Shown: positions 32,616 through 45,321 of the stretch, in pieces
How the letters are laid out: each line of letters starts with the position of its first letter
Position numbering within the stretch: the first letter of the stretch is position 1
From: Galerina marginata
Taxonomy: Eukaryota; Basidiomycota; Agaricomycetes; Agaricales; Galerinaceae
DNA: 64,000 nucleotides
Assembly: GCA_023014335.1 (NCBI GenBank)
Contig: JAECYW010000017.1
Location: forward strand, 248,001-312,000
Reading direction: 5' to 3'
Translations under genes and position numbers: made by a program
The notes under the pieces: generated by a model
The model's database searches: none
What the model was told of the DNA's origin: nothing
What the model saw: the letters and a program-made list of their open reading frames with translations, nothing else

Positions 32616-33723
32616 TCAAGTGACCTGGAAAGGGGATGAAGTTAGACCCAAATGGTATCCTGCAGCCTGAGCTCCGCTCCCAGTTACAACTGAATTGTTA
32701 TCATCGTCCCATCGCGGTATAGGAGGTCGTTTCGGGAGCTTAGCATTTCCCCGCAAAGCGTTCTTTTTCGGTTTCGGAGTGACGACAGCGGGGGATGCGC
32801 CATCATGATTTTCATCCTTTATCACAGTTGGACACCGCCTCGCATCTATCGCCTTGGTATGCGCGCTATTTTCGACGACATCGTGCGAGTTAGTTTTCGC
32901 TTTCGCCGCATCAGTTCCGAAGTTCTTCATGTCGATGAGGCGCCTGGATTGCGGAGCATAAACTTCTATCCTTGACGCGGCGATCCCGGAGGAGGCCACA
33001 TCTGACTTGGATCTGCCCTCTTCTCGCGACTTTTTGAGATTCAGGACCATCATCTCGAACGACGCCTCCGGCTTGCGGACGCTGGCTTTCGAAGGCGCCG
33101 GTGGCAGGACTTTTCTTAATACAAGCGGGATAGAACGCTGGAAACAACGCCAAATCAGTGTTCAGATCAATGTCGAAAGTCAAATGCGACAGACTCTGTC
33201 AACGTCTCCAATTTTCGGCTCCAGCGGTCTAGGTTTAATTCTTCGGATCGGCGTCAGCGCTGATGGTGGCCCCGGGACGAAATCGATGGTCGACAGGGAG
33301 ATATCGCCGAACGCCGTCAATGTGTGCTCCTCATCACCTGCTGGAGGAGTGTCGGTACGCGTCGGAGTGACCTCAGGCTCTTCCTTTGCTTGCAAAGCAA
33401 GCAAGTTCATTGTGAGGGGATCGGTAAGCTCCTGTTCCTTTGAATCAGCAATGAAAAGTTGTGGTACTCATTCGAACTCACCAAGACATGCCTCGCGGCT
33501 AACGCTTTGCTTATGGGAACTGGGACTACGGCGAAGTCGTCATCGAGAGGAATGTCGAAGCCCTTGGCCTCTTCATTCGACTGCCCAGACGTGTTCTTTT
33601 CACAGTTCGTTGCTGGAGGGTCGGTAAGTTCCTGCCCCTTTCGATTAGTAAAGGAAAACGCGGGTGCTCAGTCGAACTCACCAAAATGCATTCTGTAGCC
33701 ATAGTGTTCAATGCTTCGCTCAT
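32616..33723 (-). CDS. Hypothetical basic/acidic mixed protein with duplicated intron-exon module
   Basis: The ATG at 33723 opens MSEALNTMATECIL. Two 50-nt introns that resemble each other (GTGAGTTCGA...CAG) each lead to an exon starting EL-TDP. Next come DIPLDDDFAVVPVPISKAL, then a Thr/Pro-rich segment with ISLSTIDFVPGPPSALTPIRRIKPR. A further intron near 33,190 leads to a last exon rich in Lys and Arg (ASFEMMVLNLKKSREEG) that ends at the TGA at 32616. No domain is recognised and it has no signal peptide. The repeated module suggests exon duplication within the gene. The frame through the last intron is probable but not certain. Confidence 0.5.
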
Positions 33724-35279
33724 GACGATGCGCGTTGAAACGAAGCTTTGGGTCGAGAAAAGGCGCAGCGATATTTAAAGCAAATTGAGTGGCTCAGGTG
33801 GCATGATGGACAAAGCCGTTGGGCCAATGGCCTATTGCCTTACACGCCCATTTTCAACGGGCCATCCAGAACAATGAATTAAACAAAGGGCGGAATTATC
33901 TATGATAACTACGAAAAACAATACCGTCACCGCGTCACCGATCACCGTTTTTGCCCTCTCGTGCACCTACGCCTCGGCTTCCTGCCCAAAACATCTAACC
34001 ATTCATCCAAAGTTTCCTCAACATGCATGTACACCATCGGATCGACGTACGCCGCAATCAGGTTGTCCTGCGAACTCGATACTCGCAAGGTCTGACCGCA
34101 CGAAGCTCATCCTGTGGAGCTACACTGCTTCTCCAAAATCCAGCAGGCCCCGCGCCTAGTAGTAGCAAAAGCCACTCAGGCGCTTTGGACATTGTGGCTA
34201 AGACGCTGCTGGTGCTGTACGATCCGAAGGTAATGGGCCTCTGAGAAGGACCTACCAACGCCTCGAGATCAGAAAAGCGTGACTGGGATAGTAAAAACGG
34301 TCGCAAGCAGTTCTTCCCCCTAACGATGTCAACCTCCAGGCTCTGCGGTATTCTCGAAATTGGCGACATCTGGAACTTGGACAAATCGACTCTTGACACG
34401 AAAATATCATTGAAGTAAGTACCTTATGGATCATAATATTGTGGTTGCATCTTGATGAATGCTTTTTTTCGAAGAGGCACCGAGGGCAGATTCTAGTTGG
34501 CCTACACCAGCTGCAACGAGGTTCCAAACTTCATTGTTTTGGACATGGATATTAGCCCAGCCGTACCCCTGCTCGAAATACTGCACTGGGATAATTGATC
34601 GAGCTCATCACCCTCGCATTGCCAAGCACCAACTCCACAAATTGCAACACGTCAAAACCAATCCATTCACCTTCGACCGTTGTTCATGTGGACGGGTGTC
34701 GAGTCATAGCTTAGGAAATATAAGCCTGGGTGGACGCGTTTATTCTTTCCTCAGAAGAACGGACGCTCGCCCGTGATTCAAATGAAGGGAGGGCCGAGTA
34801 TTGCAATAACACGAACTTCAATCTAAGCAAGGGCTTTCTTTTCTTATCACGAGCTCTCTCCATCGATCAGCAAGAAACCAACTCATGGTCGCAGATTCCT
34901 TGCACCTGTACACCGAATGGAATACGTCCGGTCGCACTCGTAGCGTTCAAACTTGAAGCTTTGGTTTACACGTCAATTTGGACCGCGTTTAAGCCCACGG
35001 CTTCAACCTCTCAAGAGACTTACTAATATCAATTGTCCCCTCATGTTCACATGTTCAGCAGGACTTCCTTGTAAAGGCTGGCAAAATCTATCAATGACAC
35101 TTTGATGAAGACAATGTTGCTCTGGTTCGCATGATTTTCGAGCTTGGCGAGTATCGTCGTATTTGGATTGTATGATGGCCAATCCGAAGCTCAAATTGCC
35201 TACCCACACGCCTTTATTCCAGAGCACTGTCATCTTGACAGTTCGGACTCGTTGACTACGAGGTTGAATGCAGCGTTAG
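33724..35279. other. No supported gene
   Basis: About 1.5 kb. Several short frames show fragments with coding-like composition (34,130-34,400), but no start, splice pattern or domain can be supported. Confidence 0.4.
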
Positions 35280-36062
35280 TGCTGATAACTGCAATCTCCA
35301 AAGTTCTGAACGGCACTGCCTTCATGCAGGTGAACTGGGCTGAACTTAAGGCTAAAGTCATTTTGGCTACCCCCCAGGTTGCTGAGCGACGCCTACTTTA
35401 GAAGGACGTTTGGGGCAACGTTCATGACCTGGCTGAAGAAAAAGGAAACGCACCTTTGATAATTGTGTCGTGGGATGTGCGAATGTGTACGCAGAGGAGG
35501 ACGGTTGGATCCCCCCCCACAGTTCGCAATGTTATTGTCAATGTGAATACATTTGACCGTCGCATCTAAATCAGGAGACCGAAGTTCTGCGATGTGTTGC
35601 CGACGACTCGCGGTGAGTTTGGTTGACCGACTATGTTCGGACGGTAATTGAACGAAACAATAGTAATATCGTCGTTTGTCGCGGGCGAAGTTTAAGCCAG
35701 AGTAGTATAGAAATTCTGCTCTAGATTGCGTGTCAATACGTCGAGAAGGGCCACAAGAAACCTTTCTTAACCGTTCCAAATTGAAAGCCACCTCCATAGA
35801 CCCAGGGCCAAAGCATTTTGCTTCCTTTAGACCGGGGAGACCATATACTTACAGTGAAGCAGTTCTCGGATTCTGTAGTATAGATACCCTCTTCACCTGC
35901 GAGTTCCAGGAAATTTGTTCTGACCATAACTTTCTGCATACGCGAACCTAAGTGCGGTCGCCTTGAATATCGTTTCCGAGCAAAGGGAAGTTGAGGTGCT
36001 TGCCATTGTCCAGCCGTGGCCAATGTAGGGTAATATATTTTAGCAAACCTGGAGCTCGCCAT
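35280..36062 (-). pseudogene. Decayed type-B carboxylesterase
   Basis: Translated pieces in changing frames match the intact esterase at 36540-38472 in order. They include GQWQAP, ESENCFTVSIWSP, WVYGGGFQFG, NFARDN-DDITI, QNFGLLDLDA, a GGDP remnant and AQFTCMKAVPFR. Frame changes and stops break it throughout. The GQSAGS serine motif is not preserved. It lies head-to-tail downstream of the working copy, as expected of a tandem duplicate left to decay. Confidence 0.75.
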
Positions 36063-36539
36063 CTGGCAAGTTCCTCAATCATAAGTCTCGGGACCCGTAC
36101 TCGAACCCGGGAAAGCAGCTGATGACAGACAGCATTAACCAAAATTGAACATAACTCATGTAAACTTGTCTTGTGGATCTCAATGGTTCTCGTCGCACGA
36201 CCAAATCAGCATCTTTCAAGCTGAATCGCAATGAAGAACAACTTACATACTACAAAAATAGGAAAACACTGGTTTGGATCCAACTTTGGAAGTTCAATAT
36301 CTTATCTGAGTGAATAATAAGGAGCTGGCCAGGGGCGGCGACGTAAACTAGATCGCAAAGAAGAGCGATGTTCAACGTGAATTCTATAATTGACCGTAGC
36401 ATCACGAGGGTCGTGTACATGCAGTCTGTTCCCTCAAGAGAGACAAGGAGTGGGAATAAACTCTCGCATATAACCTGGTAAGCTAATAATGTCATGAGCG
36501 AGCAAAAGGATCTACAGTCTACAGACCAGCCTCACCATT
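36063..36539. other. Between the two esterase copies
   Basis: No gene is supported. It may hold eroded 5' sequence of the pseudogene. Confidence 0.35.
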
Positions 36540-38472
36540 TTACTGTGCGACGAAACCTAGCAATTGGTTCGAAAATGCGACAAGCTGAGGTACTGCACCA
36601 CAAGTCAAGTCGACGAGTGCACCCTGCGTGAAAGATACACCAGTCGCATTTGCGGCGTTTCCAAGCTGAGCAAGACTTGCAGTCGCGGGATTGTACAGAG
36701 GCCAGCCGAAGTTTAGTAACCCTTGAGAAGGATTTCTAGCAAACGCCACCCAGGCTGCCTGTACATATTTAGAAAGAGCGACCTCATTCGACGTTGGAGG
36801 AGCCAGGGTGCTCGTATTATAGGTCCCGAAGACTATGGGGATCTCTGACGCGTGGTACGCTCGGAGGTCCGGCCGTGAAGATATATCTGGGAAAACAGCT
36901 AAGGGTAGGTTAGAAAAAACGTAAGTGTAATGCTGAACACAACAGGCAAACCTTGGTATTGGTATCGCCAAGTTGGTACTTTTGCATTGAGACGCTCCTG
37001 GGCGGTGGCACCTGCTGGGCAAGTGAAAGTAGCCTAATAATTGCCAAAAAAAATTAGTCAAAGCTTGAAGCATTCCGTCGGCAAACAAACCAGTGTCTCT
37101 ATATCCGCTAGGACCTCGGTGACAAAGGGAAGGGCGATTCCTGTCGCAACCAGTTCAGCAGCAACAACGAATATGTCCCCTTCGTTCAGAGTGCTGCCTC
37201 CTAGAACAGGCACTTTCAAGAAGTTTCCAGTCGCAGCTCGGACAGATGTATCGGAGAAGATTGTGATGTCTTTCGATATTGGTGTTAAAAGAGTACTCAA
37301 CAATGACGATTAAATGACGATACGACTTACTATCGGCGAGGGGACCGAATGTGACGTTGCCATTCGTAACTGCATTTTCCAACTTTCTGAAAGGAACAGC
37401 TTTCATACAGGCGAACTGAGCAGCATCTGGGGCTAGACAGCGATTAGACGTTGAGCTGTTATACTTCAATGCCTGAAACTTACTACTACCACAACCGACA
37501 TTTTCTGCCACTGTATTCCAGGGTGTTCCATTCAAACATGGGCTTCCAAGGCCACCGACCAACGCAAGACTGACGTATGTAAGCTCTGAGAACGACGCAG
37601 GAAAATAAAAAGATCTTGGCATACTTTCCAGATTGTTCGATGACTCCTAATAACAAAGGGGTTAAGTTCAATTGGAAGAACCAAAGAAAAAGAAACAGAC
37701 CTTTCACGATGGTATCTTGTGGGTGTGCGAAAGTGTAGGCGTCGACAGCGACACTGCCTGCACTTTGACCGAACAAAGAGATCCTATCAGGATCGCCTCC
37801 GAATGCACCGATATTATCGTGCACCCATTGGACTGCTGCATCTAAATCAAGTAAACCAAAATTCTGGGAAATTGTCTTGCTGGCAAGTTGCGGCGAGTTT
37901 GGTTGGCCGAAGATATTCAAACGGTAGTTAAAGGTTACGAGGGTGATATCTTCATTGTCGCGGACAAAGTTCTGACCATCATAACTAGGAATGTCGCTCT
38001 ACACCACGCCAGGTAAGAAAACATAACCTTATACTAGAGACTGACGACTCACGGAGCCAAATTGGAAAGACCCTCCATACACCCACAGTAAGACTGCGGT
38101 ATTCTGCTTCCTCGTTACGCTTGGGGCCCAGATGTTGACAGTCAGGCAATTTTCGGATTCCGGGATATTGATGCCTTGCCCTCCAGCTAAAACAAGGAAT
38201 TCCAAAGCTCCGGGCGTAAGCGATTGGACACAGGTGTCACTAAAGCTGGAAGCATTGAGGACCGCTGTTCGTTTAGGAGGTTTAACAGGTGCTTCCCAAC
38301 GTTGAGCTGAAGCGTAGGGAATTCCAAGGAATTGTCGGACCGTTGGTGAAGCAAATGTACCAGAGGCGAGACCCTGCTGAGTCTCGACAAGTAGGCCGTT
38401 TCCTATGGCATCCAGGCTGTATGCATGGCGGACAGCCACACAAGAAAACAAAAACAATGAGAGGAGGGTCAT
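36540..38472 (-). CDS. Type-B carboxylesterase/lipase, secreted
   Basis: The ATG at 38472 starts a signal peptide (MTLLSLFLFSCVAVRHAYS). The spliced product shows the family's series: FLGIPYA, ESENCLTVNIWAP, WVYGGSFQFGS, the NFGLLDLDAAVQWVHDNI block and the nucleophile elbow FGQSAGSVAV near 37,770. The acid region is GGSTLNEGDIF and the likely catalytic His is in YHASEIPIVFG. The TAA is at 36540-36542. A CACTTATATG TATA-like box lies about 60 bp upstream of the start. About seven short introns are present. This alpha/beta hydrolase probably cleaves esters outside the cell; the substrate is unknown. The triad appears complete. Confidence 0.9.
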
Positions 38473-40281
38473 ATCAAAGATTGAGCTACAGACCGTTGAC
38501 GAGCCGAGCCCCTTGGGGTCTAAATACCCCAGCATATAAGTGGCAAAAATAGGGAATTGTACCCGAACATGGATCGGTGACTTCGAAAGCACAAGCTAAA
38601 GAAGACACGGGATTCAATTATGGGTATTTTTTGTAGTATTTTTGAATGTCGTTCGATAGTTGTCATGGTCCGGTTTGGTTTGTTCGTTCAAAAAAACGCA
38701 TGGATAGTAGACATCTAGACCATAGAGGATGAAGAATTCTTCAAAGTTTTCCCTTTGATTCATTAGGTGGATATTGAATCCCTTTACCGCGTCGGGAAAC
38801 AAGGCATTCCTTTGGTGGGTTGGCTCGAAATTCGAATGAAAACACAGATATACTGCGCATATGTTTTGCAAATTGCTGGATGAGATTGAGGGAAAAGCAT
38901 CCCAGTTGCTCAACGAAGTGGCTGTACCGGTGACGGTGTTGGGAGGGCTCCAGGAGTCAGGACATTCCCGACATGCCCAAATGCAGATTATCAGTCACAT
39001 CAGTCACACCTTCGATTTGTGTTCAATCGTCCACCAATCGTCCACAGCAAAGAGGAAGAGACGAAGAAAATGAAGGTGATCAAAAACGATACTCGCTCGT
39101 AAAATGTTGGTTAGTTGAATACTTTATTCGACTGTAAAGCTCTTCTGAATCAGCCTTATGTATGTATATTTCCTCAGATCCTCGTTGTTTCGTAAAAGTA
39201 TTTCTATGCTGATCTTCAGGTTCAGAGGGGCCGAAGAACATCTTTTCCGTTATCTGCCTCCAGAACACTTAGGTGGAAGTCACTTGCCGACTATCCGCGA
39301 TTTTCATGCCAATGCATGTCTCAAGGGAGATTCAGTTTGCGGAGTTTCCTGGCCAGGCCAACTGCCATTCATCCAACCCTTCCGTACCATCTGGGATATC
39401 CAAATGACGTACATGTCCCCAGCATCCACCCAACGGTATATTGCCCAGTGATTTCTCTCTTGCGGCTTCCACCTTCCATTGACCCCGAAGTTCTAGGAAA
39501 CACTATTTGCCTTGATCGAGGACAAGAACGAAATCTACCTCGTCCGCCGACACAGTAACAATGAATTCATGATGGCTTGGTCGTCTGCTGGGTTCTGAAT
39601 CAGTTTAAATCTGACGCCGTTCTCCTGGCGCTGTTCTGTAGACTGTAGTCGAACAACAATATCGACGGTATATCTGTGGGGCTGTTGCTTGATGGACACA
39701 TAAACCTATTTATTGTCAAACTTCCTCGGTCTAAGCCCTCTTAAAATCGCGTTATTCTGTTCTCCGGGCTGACGTACAATGACACTGAGAGTCTCCTACG
39801 AATAACCTATGTCTTCTGAATGGCGAGACCCCCTAATCTCCCCGGCTTGGTCTCAGGCTGCCCTCTGGTGCGATGTCAAACGAGGGTGAACTTGAATATT
39901 AATGCCTCATTTGCACCCAAACAACCTGTCTGAATCAACTTCTTTGTGGAACGCTTCGTTGACAACAGCTTGGGTCATGACTTGAATCACAACGTGCGAT
40001 CGTAAACGGGAATAACTTGCCATGAAACGCACAAATCGATCGCATGATCTATCCGTGCACTGACTAACTGGGTTGTCTGAATAACTATTTCCTTCAGAAG
40101 AATTACTGTTCCCTCTGCCTTTCACGGGTCTCAGGTCATGTGTTTTCATGTTTATTTTCTGCACGATCAGCAACACTCTTTATTGCGACTATTTCGACTG
40201 CTACCTATTTGTCCCTCAGTGACGGTCGATAAGGTGGCGCACGGGGCCTGTCCCAGCTGAAGAGCATGGTGTGTTTGGCCA
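38473..40281. other. 1.8 kb without a supported gene
   Basis: Short frames only. A stretch near 39,230-39,450 has coding-like composition but no supported start or domain. The proximal 38,473-38,560 is the esterase promoter. Confidence 0.4.
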
Positions 40282-40844
40282 TTAGAGATTGAGGTTGATG
40301 GGGTTGCATCCAAGAGCGAGGAGTCCACCCTGGGATTGTGAATGAATGACGGCACCTTAAGAAAATCCGAATGGCTTACGAAGGTGTTCCCAGTGCAGCA
40401 GACTGGTTGGGCAGAGCTTGATAGTAGGTTGTTGTCAGAAAAATTTAAGAATCATTTATGCGGTATCATTTACCAAGAGTTGCCACCAATACCCAGAATG
40501 GAGAGAGGGCTGCAGCTCACTGTATTTTTGGGTCAGTTCCCTCTCGAATGCCAAACTTAGAAAGCAACTTACATCCTACAAGGGCACCGAGAGATGGAAG
40601 AGCGATCCCGAGAAGGCCAGCCAGCTCGGTGATCGAGGTCGAGTTGGACTGTTCGAAGTGATAATCAGAATCAAGAATGTAATTTAAGGAACCTTTTCAC
40701 CTGCTGAACTTGGTTGCAGCACAAAGTGGACCCGGTGTTGCAGTTACCTTGGCCGCCATTGTCGCCGTCTCGGGCGACGATGTCAGCGGGCATGGCGGCA
40801 GCAAGGATTGGGAGAGCAAAAGCGAAAGCAACGGAGGCGCGCAT
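40282..40844 (-). CDS. Class I hydrophobin 1
   Basis: Five exons with four introns of about 50 nt. The ATG at 40844 starts a signal peptide (MRASVAFAFALPILAAAMPA). The eight-cysteine pattern is complete: C-x6-CC, about 32 residues, C-x12-C-x5-CC-x12-C, ending NPINLNL. Exon joins give [24 protein letters not shown], listed in pieces: GLSCSP, GIGGNSC and SAQPVCC. Hydrophobins self-assemble into amphipathic rodlet layers on hyphae and spores. A GGTATAAA-type TATA box lies about 70 bp upstream. It shares its last exons closely with hydrophobin 2, including the GGLLALG end. Among the seven it has the longest linker before the first cysteine (DGDNGGQGNC). Confidence 0.95.
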
Positions 40845-41818
40845 ATTTGTAGATAAGTTGAACTGTGTGGGTTATTGTTCGACTGAAGTTTTCATACAGC
40901 ACGAGCTTGAATTTATACCTTTCACTCTAACCGCTTACTTGACTTCAAAACAGTACAAGACTCAGACAGGTCCTTGTTCATCCACCCCCTGACCGTCGAC
41001 ATCCGGGAAATACGCTGTGGCATCGTGGTCCACTTGAACCTTATGTCAAGAATGAGCCACGGAACATACGGCTCTTTTCATTGACATTCTTCTATGCTCT
41101 CACAGGTGCAAACTTCCCTTGGCAAACCAGAAACAGAAATAATAGCCACATAGTGGGTGGGACGTCGAGAAAAACCTAACAGCCGTGATAGTCGGAATAT
41201 ATTACAAGCAATTGGTAAATGACTTGAGCTGCTTAGCCGACTCTATAACGATCATCCATGTGACGCTCGCCAGGGATGCGTGGTCCCTTTCTGTATTATT
41301 CACTTTCTCTTCGAGTGTCGAGGTTGACGCGAGCTGCCGACTATCAATTTGTGCATAAAACTCCCAGCTATGGGCGTGCCAATGCTATAAATTCAAGCGG
41401 TGAATACTCAATAATTTGTTTCGTTTTTAGCACAAGTTTCGCGGTTGCCCATGCTTGTAATATAACCTGATCCTGACTTCAAGTCACGTTCCTCTCCAGT
41501 CGACTATATTTGAGCGTAATTTCCATAAAGAATGCTTACTAATAAATTTGTTGCAAATTCAGTCCTACTGCCCATTGGAGAACACGCAAGTGTCCCAGCT
41601 AATTAAGTGAACAGTGTCGAAGCACTAAGGTTAAATGGTTTGACTTGACAGGTGAGTCTCAAGGCTCAAATTATATATATATATAATCGAGAGGAACCGT
41701 TCAGAGCGCTGGAAACTATTTATTTCAACGATTTCGACTACTATCTACTCGAGTAATATCCTCGACTACACTCGATAAAGCGCACGGAGTTCATTGGATA
41801 ACCCTGGAGCATCCGCTT
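40845..41818. other. Between hydrophobins 1 and 2
   Basis: This holds the hydrophobin 1 promoter (TATA near 40,915) and, near 41,671-41,688, an alternating AT run (tatatatatatata). No gene is seen. Confidence 0.45.
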
Positions 41819-42362
41819 TTAAAGGTTGAGGTTGATGGGGCTGCATCCAAGAGCGATGAGTCCGCTCTGATTTTATTGTCAGACGGGGACTGCCAAAAGA
41901 ATTTAGAACGGCTTACGAAGTTGTTCCCAGTGCAGCAGACGGGTTGAGCAGAGCTTAAGAATTGGTTAGTCTCGTAAATTTGTAAGATCAACTGAAGTTT
42001 CTTTACCAAGAGTTGCCTCCAATGCCGAGAATGTTGAGGGGGCTGCAGCTCACTGAATATGGCTGAGTCAGCTTCTTACAGAATCTCGAATTAAATTATC
42101 TTACGGCCAACGAGCGCAGCGATGGATGGAAGGGTGATTCCAAGAAGACCGGCCAACTCGGAGATCGAGGTCGAGTTGGACTGTCGGGCAATAATAATCA
42201 GCATGGAGTCCATAATCCTGGGTGATTGATTTTTACCTGTTGAACCTGGTTGCAGCACAAGGTGTCCCCAGTGTTGCAATCACCATCACGAGCTACGATA
42301 TCGGTGGGCATGGCAGCAGCAAGGATTGGGAGAGCGAAAGCAAAAGCAGTAGAGGCACGCAT
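41819..42362 (-). CDS. Class I hydrophobin 2
   Basis: Five exons. The ATG at 42362 gives the signal peptide MRASTAFAFALPILAAAMPT, then DIVARDGDC. Cysteine order is complete: [29 protein letters not shown] and ALGCSPINLNL. The stop is at 41819. Introns fall at the same codon positions and phases as in the other six genes. Closest to hydrophobin 1 by leader and first linker, implying a recent tandem copy. TATA (ttttatacc) lies about 60 bp upstream of the ATG. Predicted role: coat-forming surface protein. Confidence 0.95.
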
Positions 42363-43834
42363 GTTTAGAAGATTGAACTGTGTATGTTGTTCGAATGAAT
42401 GCTTTGTGGTCGTGGTTTTATACCTTTCATACCAATGTTTATTTTTGGTTTATTTGGGTATAAGATACAAACAAGATTCTATACCATGCTGCGATATCGA
42501 TAGGTCGGTCAACCCCTTGCGGCTCGTTATCCACCCCATGGCCGTTGACGTCGTATAAATTACAATGCGTCATTTCCATTATAACCTCGCTTACGTTTAT
42601 GAGAAAATCGGACATTTTGGCCGCTTGCAGCCTTTCAGCAGGTCCTAGAGCGCGTTAGTCTATAATTAGAATAAAGATGCCGTGTGGCTAAATTTAAATC
42701 AGGGATTGGCGCCTAAACGTAGTTTCAACCTTACGAGTGATATTTACTGTAAGGTGAAAAAATTATACCACCATACTGATTCAAATACACTGTTCAACGG
42801 AACCACCCAATTCCTGTGAGTGAGCACAATGAGGCCGGGGTCCGGTCAATAGCAAGTCATCGTTGACGAGGTTTCCAAAATAAGATCTTTCGAATTGGAA
42901 GGGTGTACAATAACATCACGGACGATGAGGGCCACCAGAAATTTTCCAAAGCACAGAAGGCTCGGAGATCAAGGCGGGTTGTGATATTTACTCAGGACGG
43001 CTGGTGGAGACTAAGAATAGAAACTATACGACTTACAACCGTGTCTTTTGGGAAGGCGTCGATACTGCGATCTTGGTATTCCGCAGTTTAACAAGCGCTG
43101 CGAGGCGTCGTGGGCAGATTAATCCACGGTTATGGCTAAGAAATGGCATCGGGCTTTCTCCGACTTCACTCGGCTGAAATATACATCAGTGACGCGTTCG
43201 GAAATTGACAGTCCTATAAATCGACTGAGCGGCATGCGAGGGAAAAGGTCGTACATGAGTCACAGGTACATGACACATACCGCAGTCTGTCATACGAAAT
43301 GTCATGGTAGGAAAAAAAATAAAGTGCCGCAAAGAAAAGTCCGAACGAAGTTCGCTCCCGCACAATACGAGAAGGATACTCTGGAAAAATACGGGAAAAC
43401 GCTGATCACTTCATATGGATGGATGGGTTGGGTTATCAGGGATGTTCCATTAAGGAACGTTCATCGTCCCGATGGCGTAAAGAAATGCGTTCAGCTGTGG
43501 CATGTATTTTGAAACTAGAGCCTGCTCCCGCCTGGCTCACGAACTCGATTGTCAGAGCAGTTCATTTATAATTACATAAATAACTCAAATGCGTCCCAAA
43601 AAACTGTAGATACAACTGTCTAACCATCCTTTACAAAGCTTCTTGAATGACTATATATATTAATGTAGGGTCACAGCGAGGAGGATTAAGTCAGGATTGG
43701 GTGGTATAATTTACGTCGAGAGAAATGGCGTGCGCTAAATCGGAGATTTGTTGACTAACGTCTTCTGAGTCTGGCCAGGTATATCGCGACGATGAGTTGT
43801 TCGATTCTAAGGATTAGCATGGCGGGTAGGCATA
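42363..43834. other. 1.5 kb between hydrophobin 2 and the carrier gene
   Basis: Only an unsupported open frame near 43,130-43,510 on the plus strand (Lys/Arg-rich, no domain), which I do not annotate. Nothing else is seen. Confidence 0.4.
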
Positions 43835-45070
43835 TCAGCAAACAATCCAAGGATGTAGTAGAGTGTAGGCATGCCTTCCTTTCACCAAGAAGGTGACACC
43901 CTCACTTAGAAAGCCAGTGATAATTTTCATTTGATAACCTTGATAGAGGCCTTCGATGCCGCTTGCTCTGTGTTCTGGAGGTTGTAAAATGTCTTTACTG
44001 TGGGAGCTATTACTCCGTGGAGAAGTGGTCTTCCCTTGGTATCCGTCAATCATTATTTCCTGCATTGTGGCAGAAGACGATTGAAGTCGTTTCTTGGCAA
44101 GAATCAAAGGATATAAGATAGAAACGGCTTTCGGGAGTCATTTAGCACACCGGCGACAGATATATTCAAGGCTAACCTACCTATTGAGTTCGATACTGCG
44201 GCTCCGAAAAAGGCTTCCTGAGGGTGAAGGTTCGCGTTTGCGGAGGCGCCTTTAAGCGAGAGGCTTGCAGTCTGTACCAGTCCCAGCCTTGACGATTTGG
44301 CAACCGCGAGGATTCTTCGGTACATCTGGAAACATGCCAATGTTATGGATGGATTTAGCGACAACAAGGTCGAAATTTTGAACCCTAAAATTCCGGAGTA
44401 GATTAGCAACATTTTTTACAAACGCGTGGGCAGATGTCGAAATATGACCTCGCCAAAATCCCGAAAGCCCGGCTTCTTGATAAATGGCTTTGACGACGTC
44501 GATCATCCCCATAGGTTTACTATTTTTGTTTTCCGTGTCAACTTCGCTTACTTCACGCTCGGTTTGGAGCCTAAGAGTGACGATATTGAGTGGTGTAGAG
44601 ATCGCGCGAGAAGCAACCCCTGCAATGAATCCGAGAATGAGTTCTTCTATCATGGTGGGCTTGTGAGACCCAGAAATTTGAGGTTTTGTGGAAGAACGAG
44701 TGCGGAGCGATAAGAGGCGCCGCGTGGAAAGGGATCTGAGAAAGGCATAACAGTAGAAGTAGAAGAAGCTGTCGAAGAAAATTGTCACTAAATGGCAAAC
44801 AGAGTCAACGGCAATCGCTTACTTTGATAACAACGTGGCACAAGTATCCGCCCAAAGTCCATCGTAAAACGCTTTCCATCCGTACTTCCTTGAAATGTGT
44901 CTAAATATTAGAACTGCGCCGTGAAGGCCTCCAAGGGTTTTGCTTCGCTTTGGGGGATCAAGCTGCAGCCTTGTGGTTATGAGGTCGAGGGGGTATATGA
45001 GAGCGTTTGCAGAAGCGCTACCAACTGCCCCAGAAAATGCTTGGACCAGTGGGGGCAGGGTACTTGTCAT
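43835..45070 (-). CDS. Mitochondrial carrier family protein, peroxisomal ANT1/PMP47-like
   Basis: Start chosen at the ATG at 45070 (MTSTLPPLVQAFSGAVGSA); an upstream in-frame ATG at 45136 is possible. The first carrier repeat carries YPLDLITTRLQ. After an intron comes NFFYFYCYAFLR, typical of the peroxisomal PMP47/ANT1 group. The second repeat has STPLNIVTLRLQ. A later exon gives a third repeat with YPLILAKKRLQ, and the end is near LHPWIVC. Such carriers exchange ATP/AMP, or move CoA or related nucleotides, across the peroxisomal membrane for fatty-acid activation. The subcellular site is inferred from motif. Four introns are present. It sits inside the hydrophobin array and is unrelated to it. 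Confidence 0.85.
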
Positions 45071-45321
45071 GGTGATTTTCGATAAACTCAGAGCAGCCTC
45101 TCCCGGCTTTTTCAGCTGGATTTTCAGTGATGTCATTCGTTAGTCATCCGGTCCGTAGGCAATTAGCATGACGCTAGGGGACAAAAATAGATTTCTTGCT
45201 CCGCAACCGCGAACAGTCAACTAGATAACCGAAATATACATGTTTCTATTTGAGTATCTCCCAATTTTCTCATCCTCGAAGAGCAAGCTGAACATTTGAC
45301 ACTCCTAGGGTTGTAAGGGTA

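Noticed and set aside
33007..33627. Long plus-strand open frame of about 206 codons
   Set aside because: It is antisense to the minus-strand hypothetical gene, whose splice sites and composition are more convincing.
36090..36125. tRNA-like T-arm (CCCGGGTTCGAGTACGGG on minus)
   Set aside because: The stem does not pair properly and no acceptor or anticodon arm is found around it.
43132..43512. Plus-strand frame rich in Lys/Arg (126 codons)
   Set aside because: No domain, no supporting splice or promoter signals, and lies in an otherwise empty gap.
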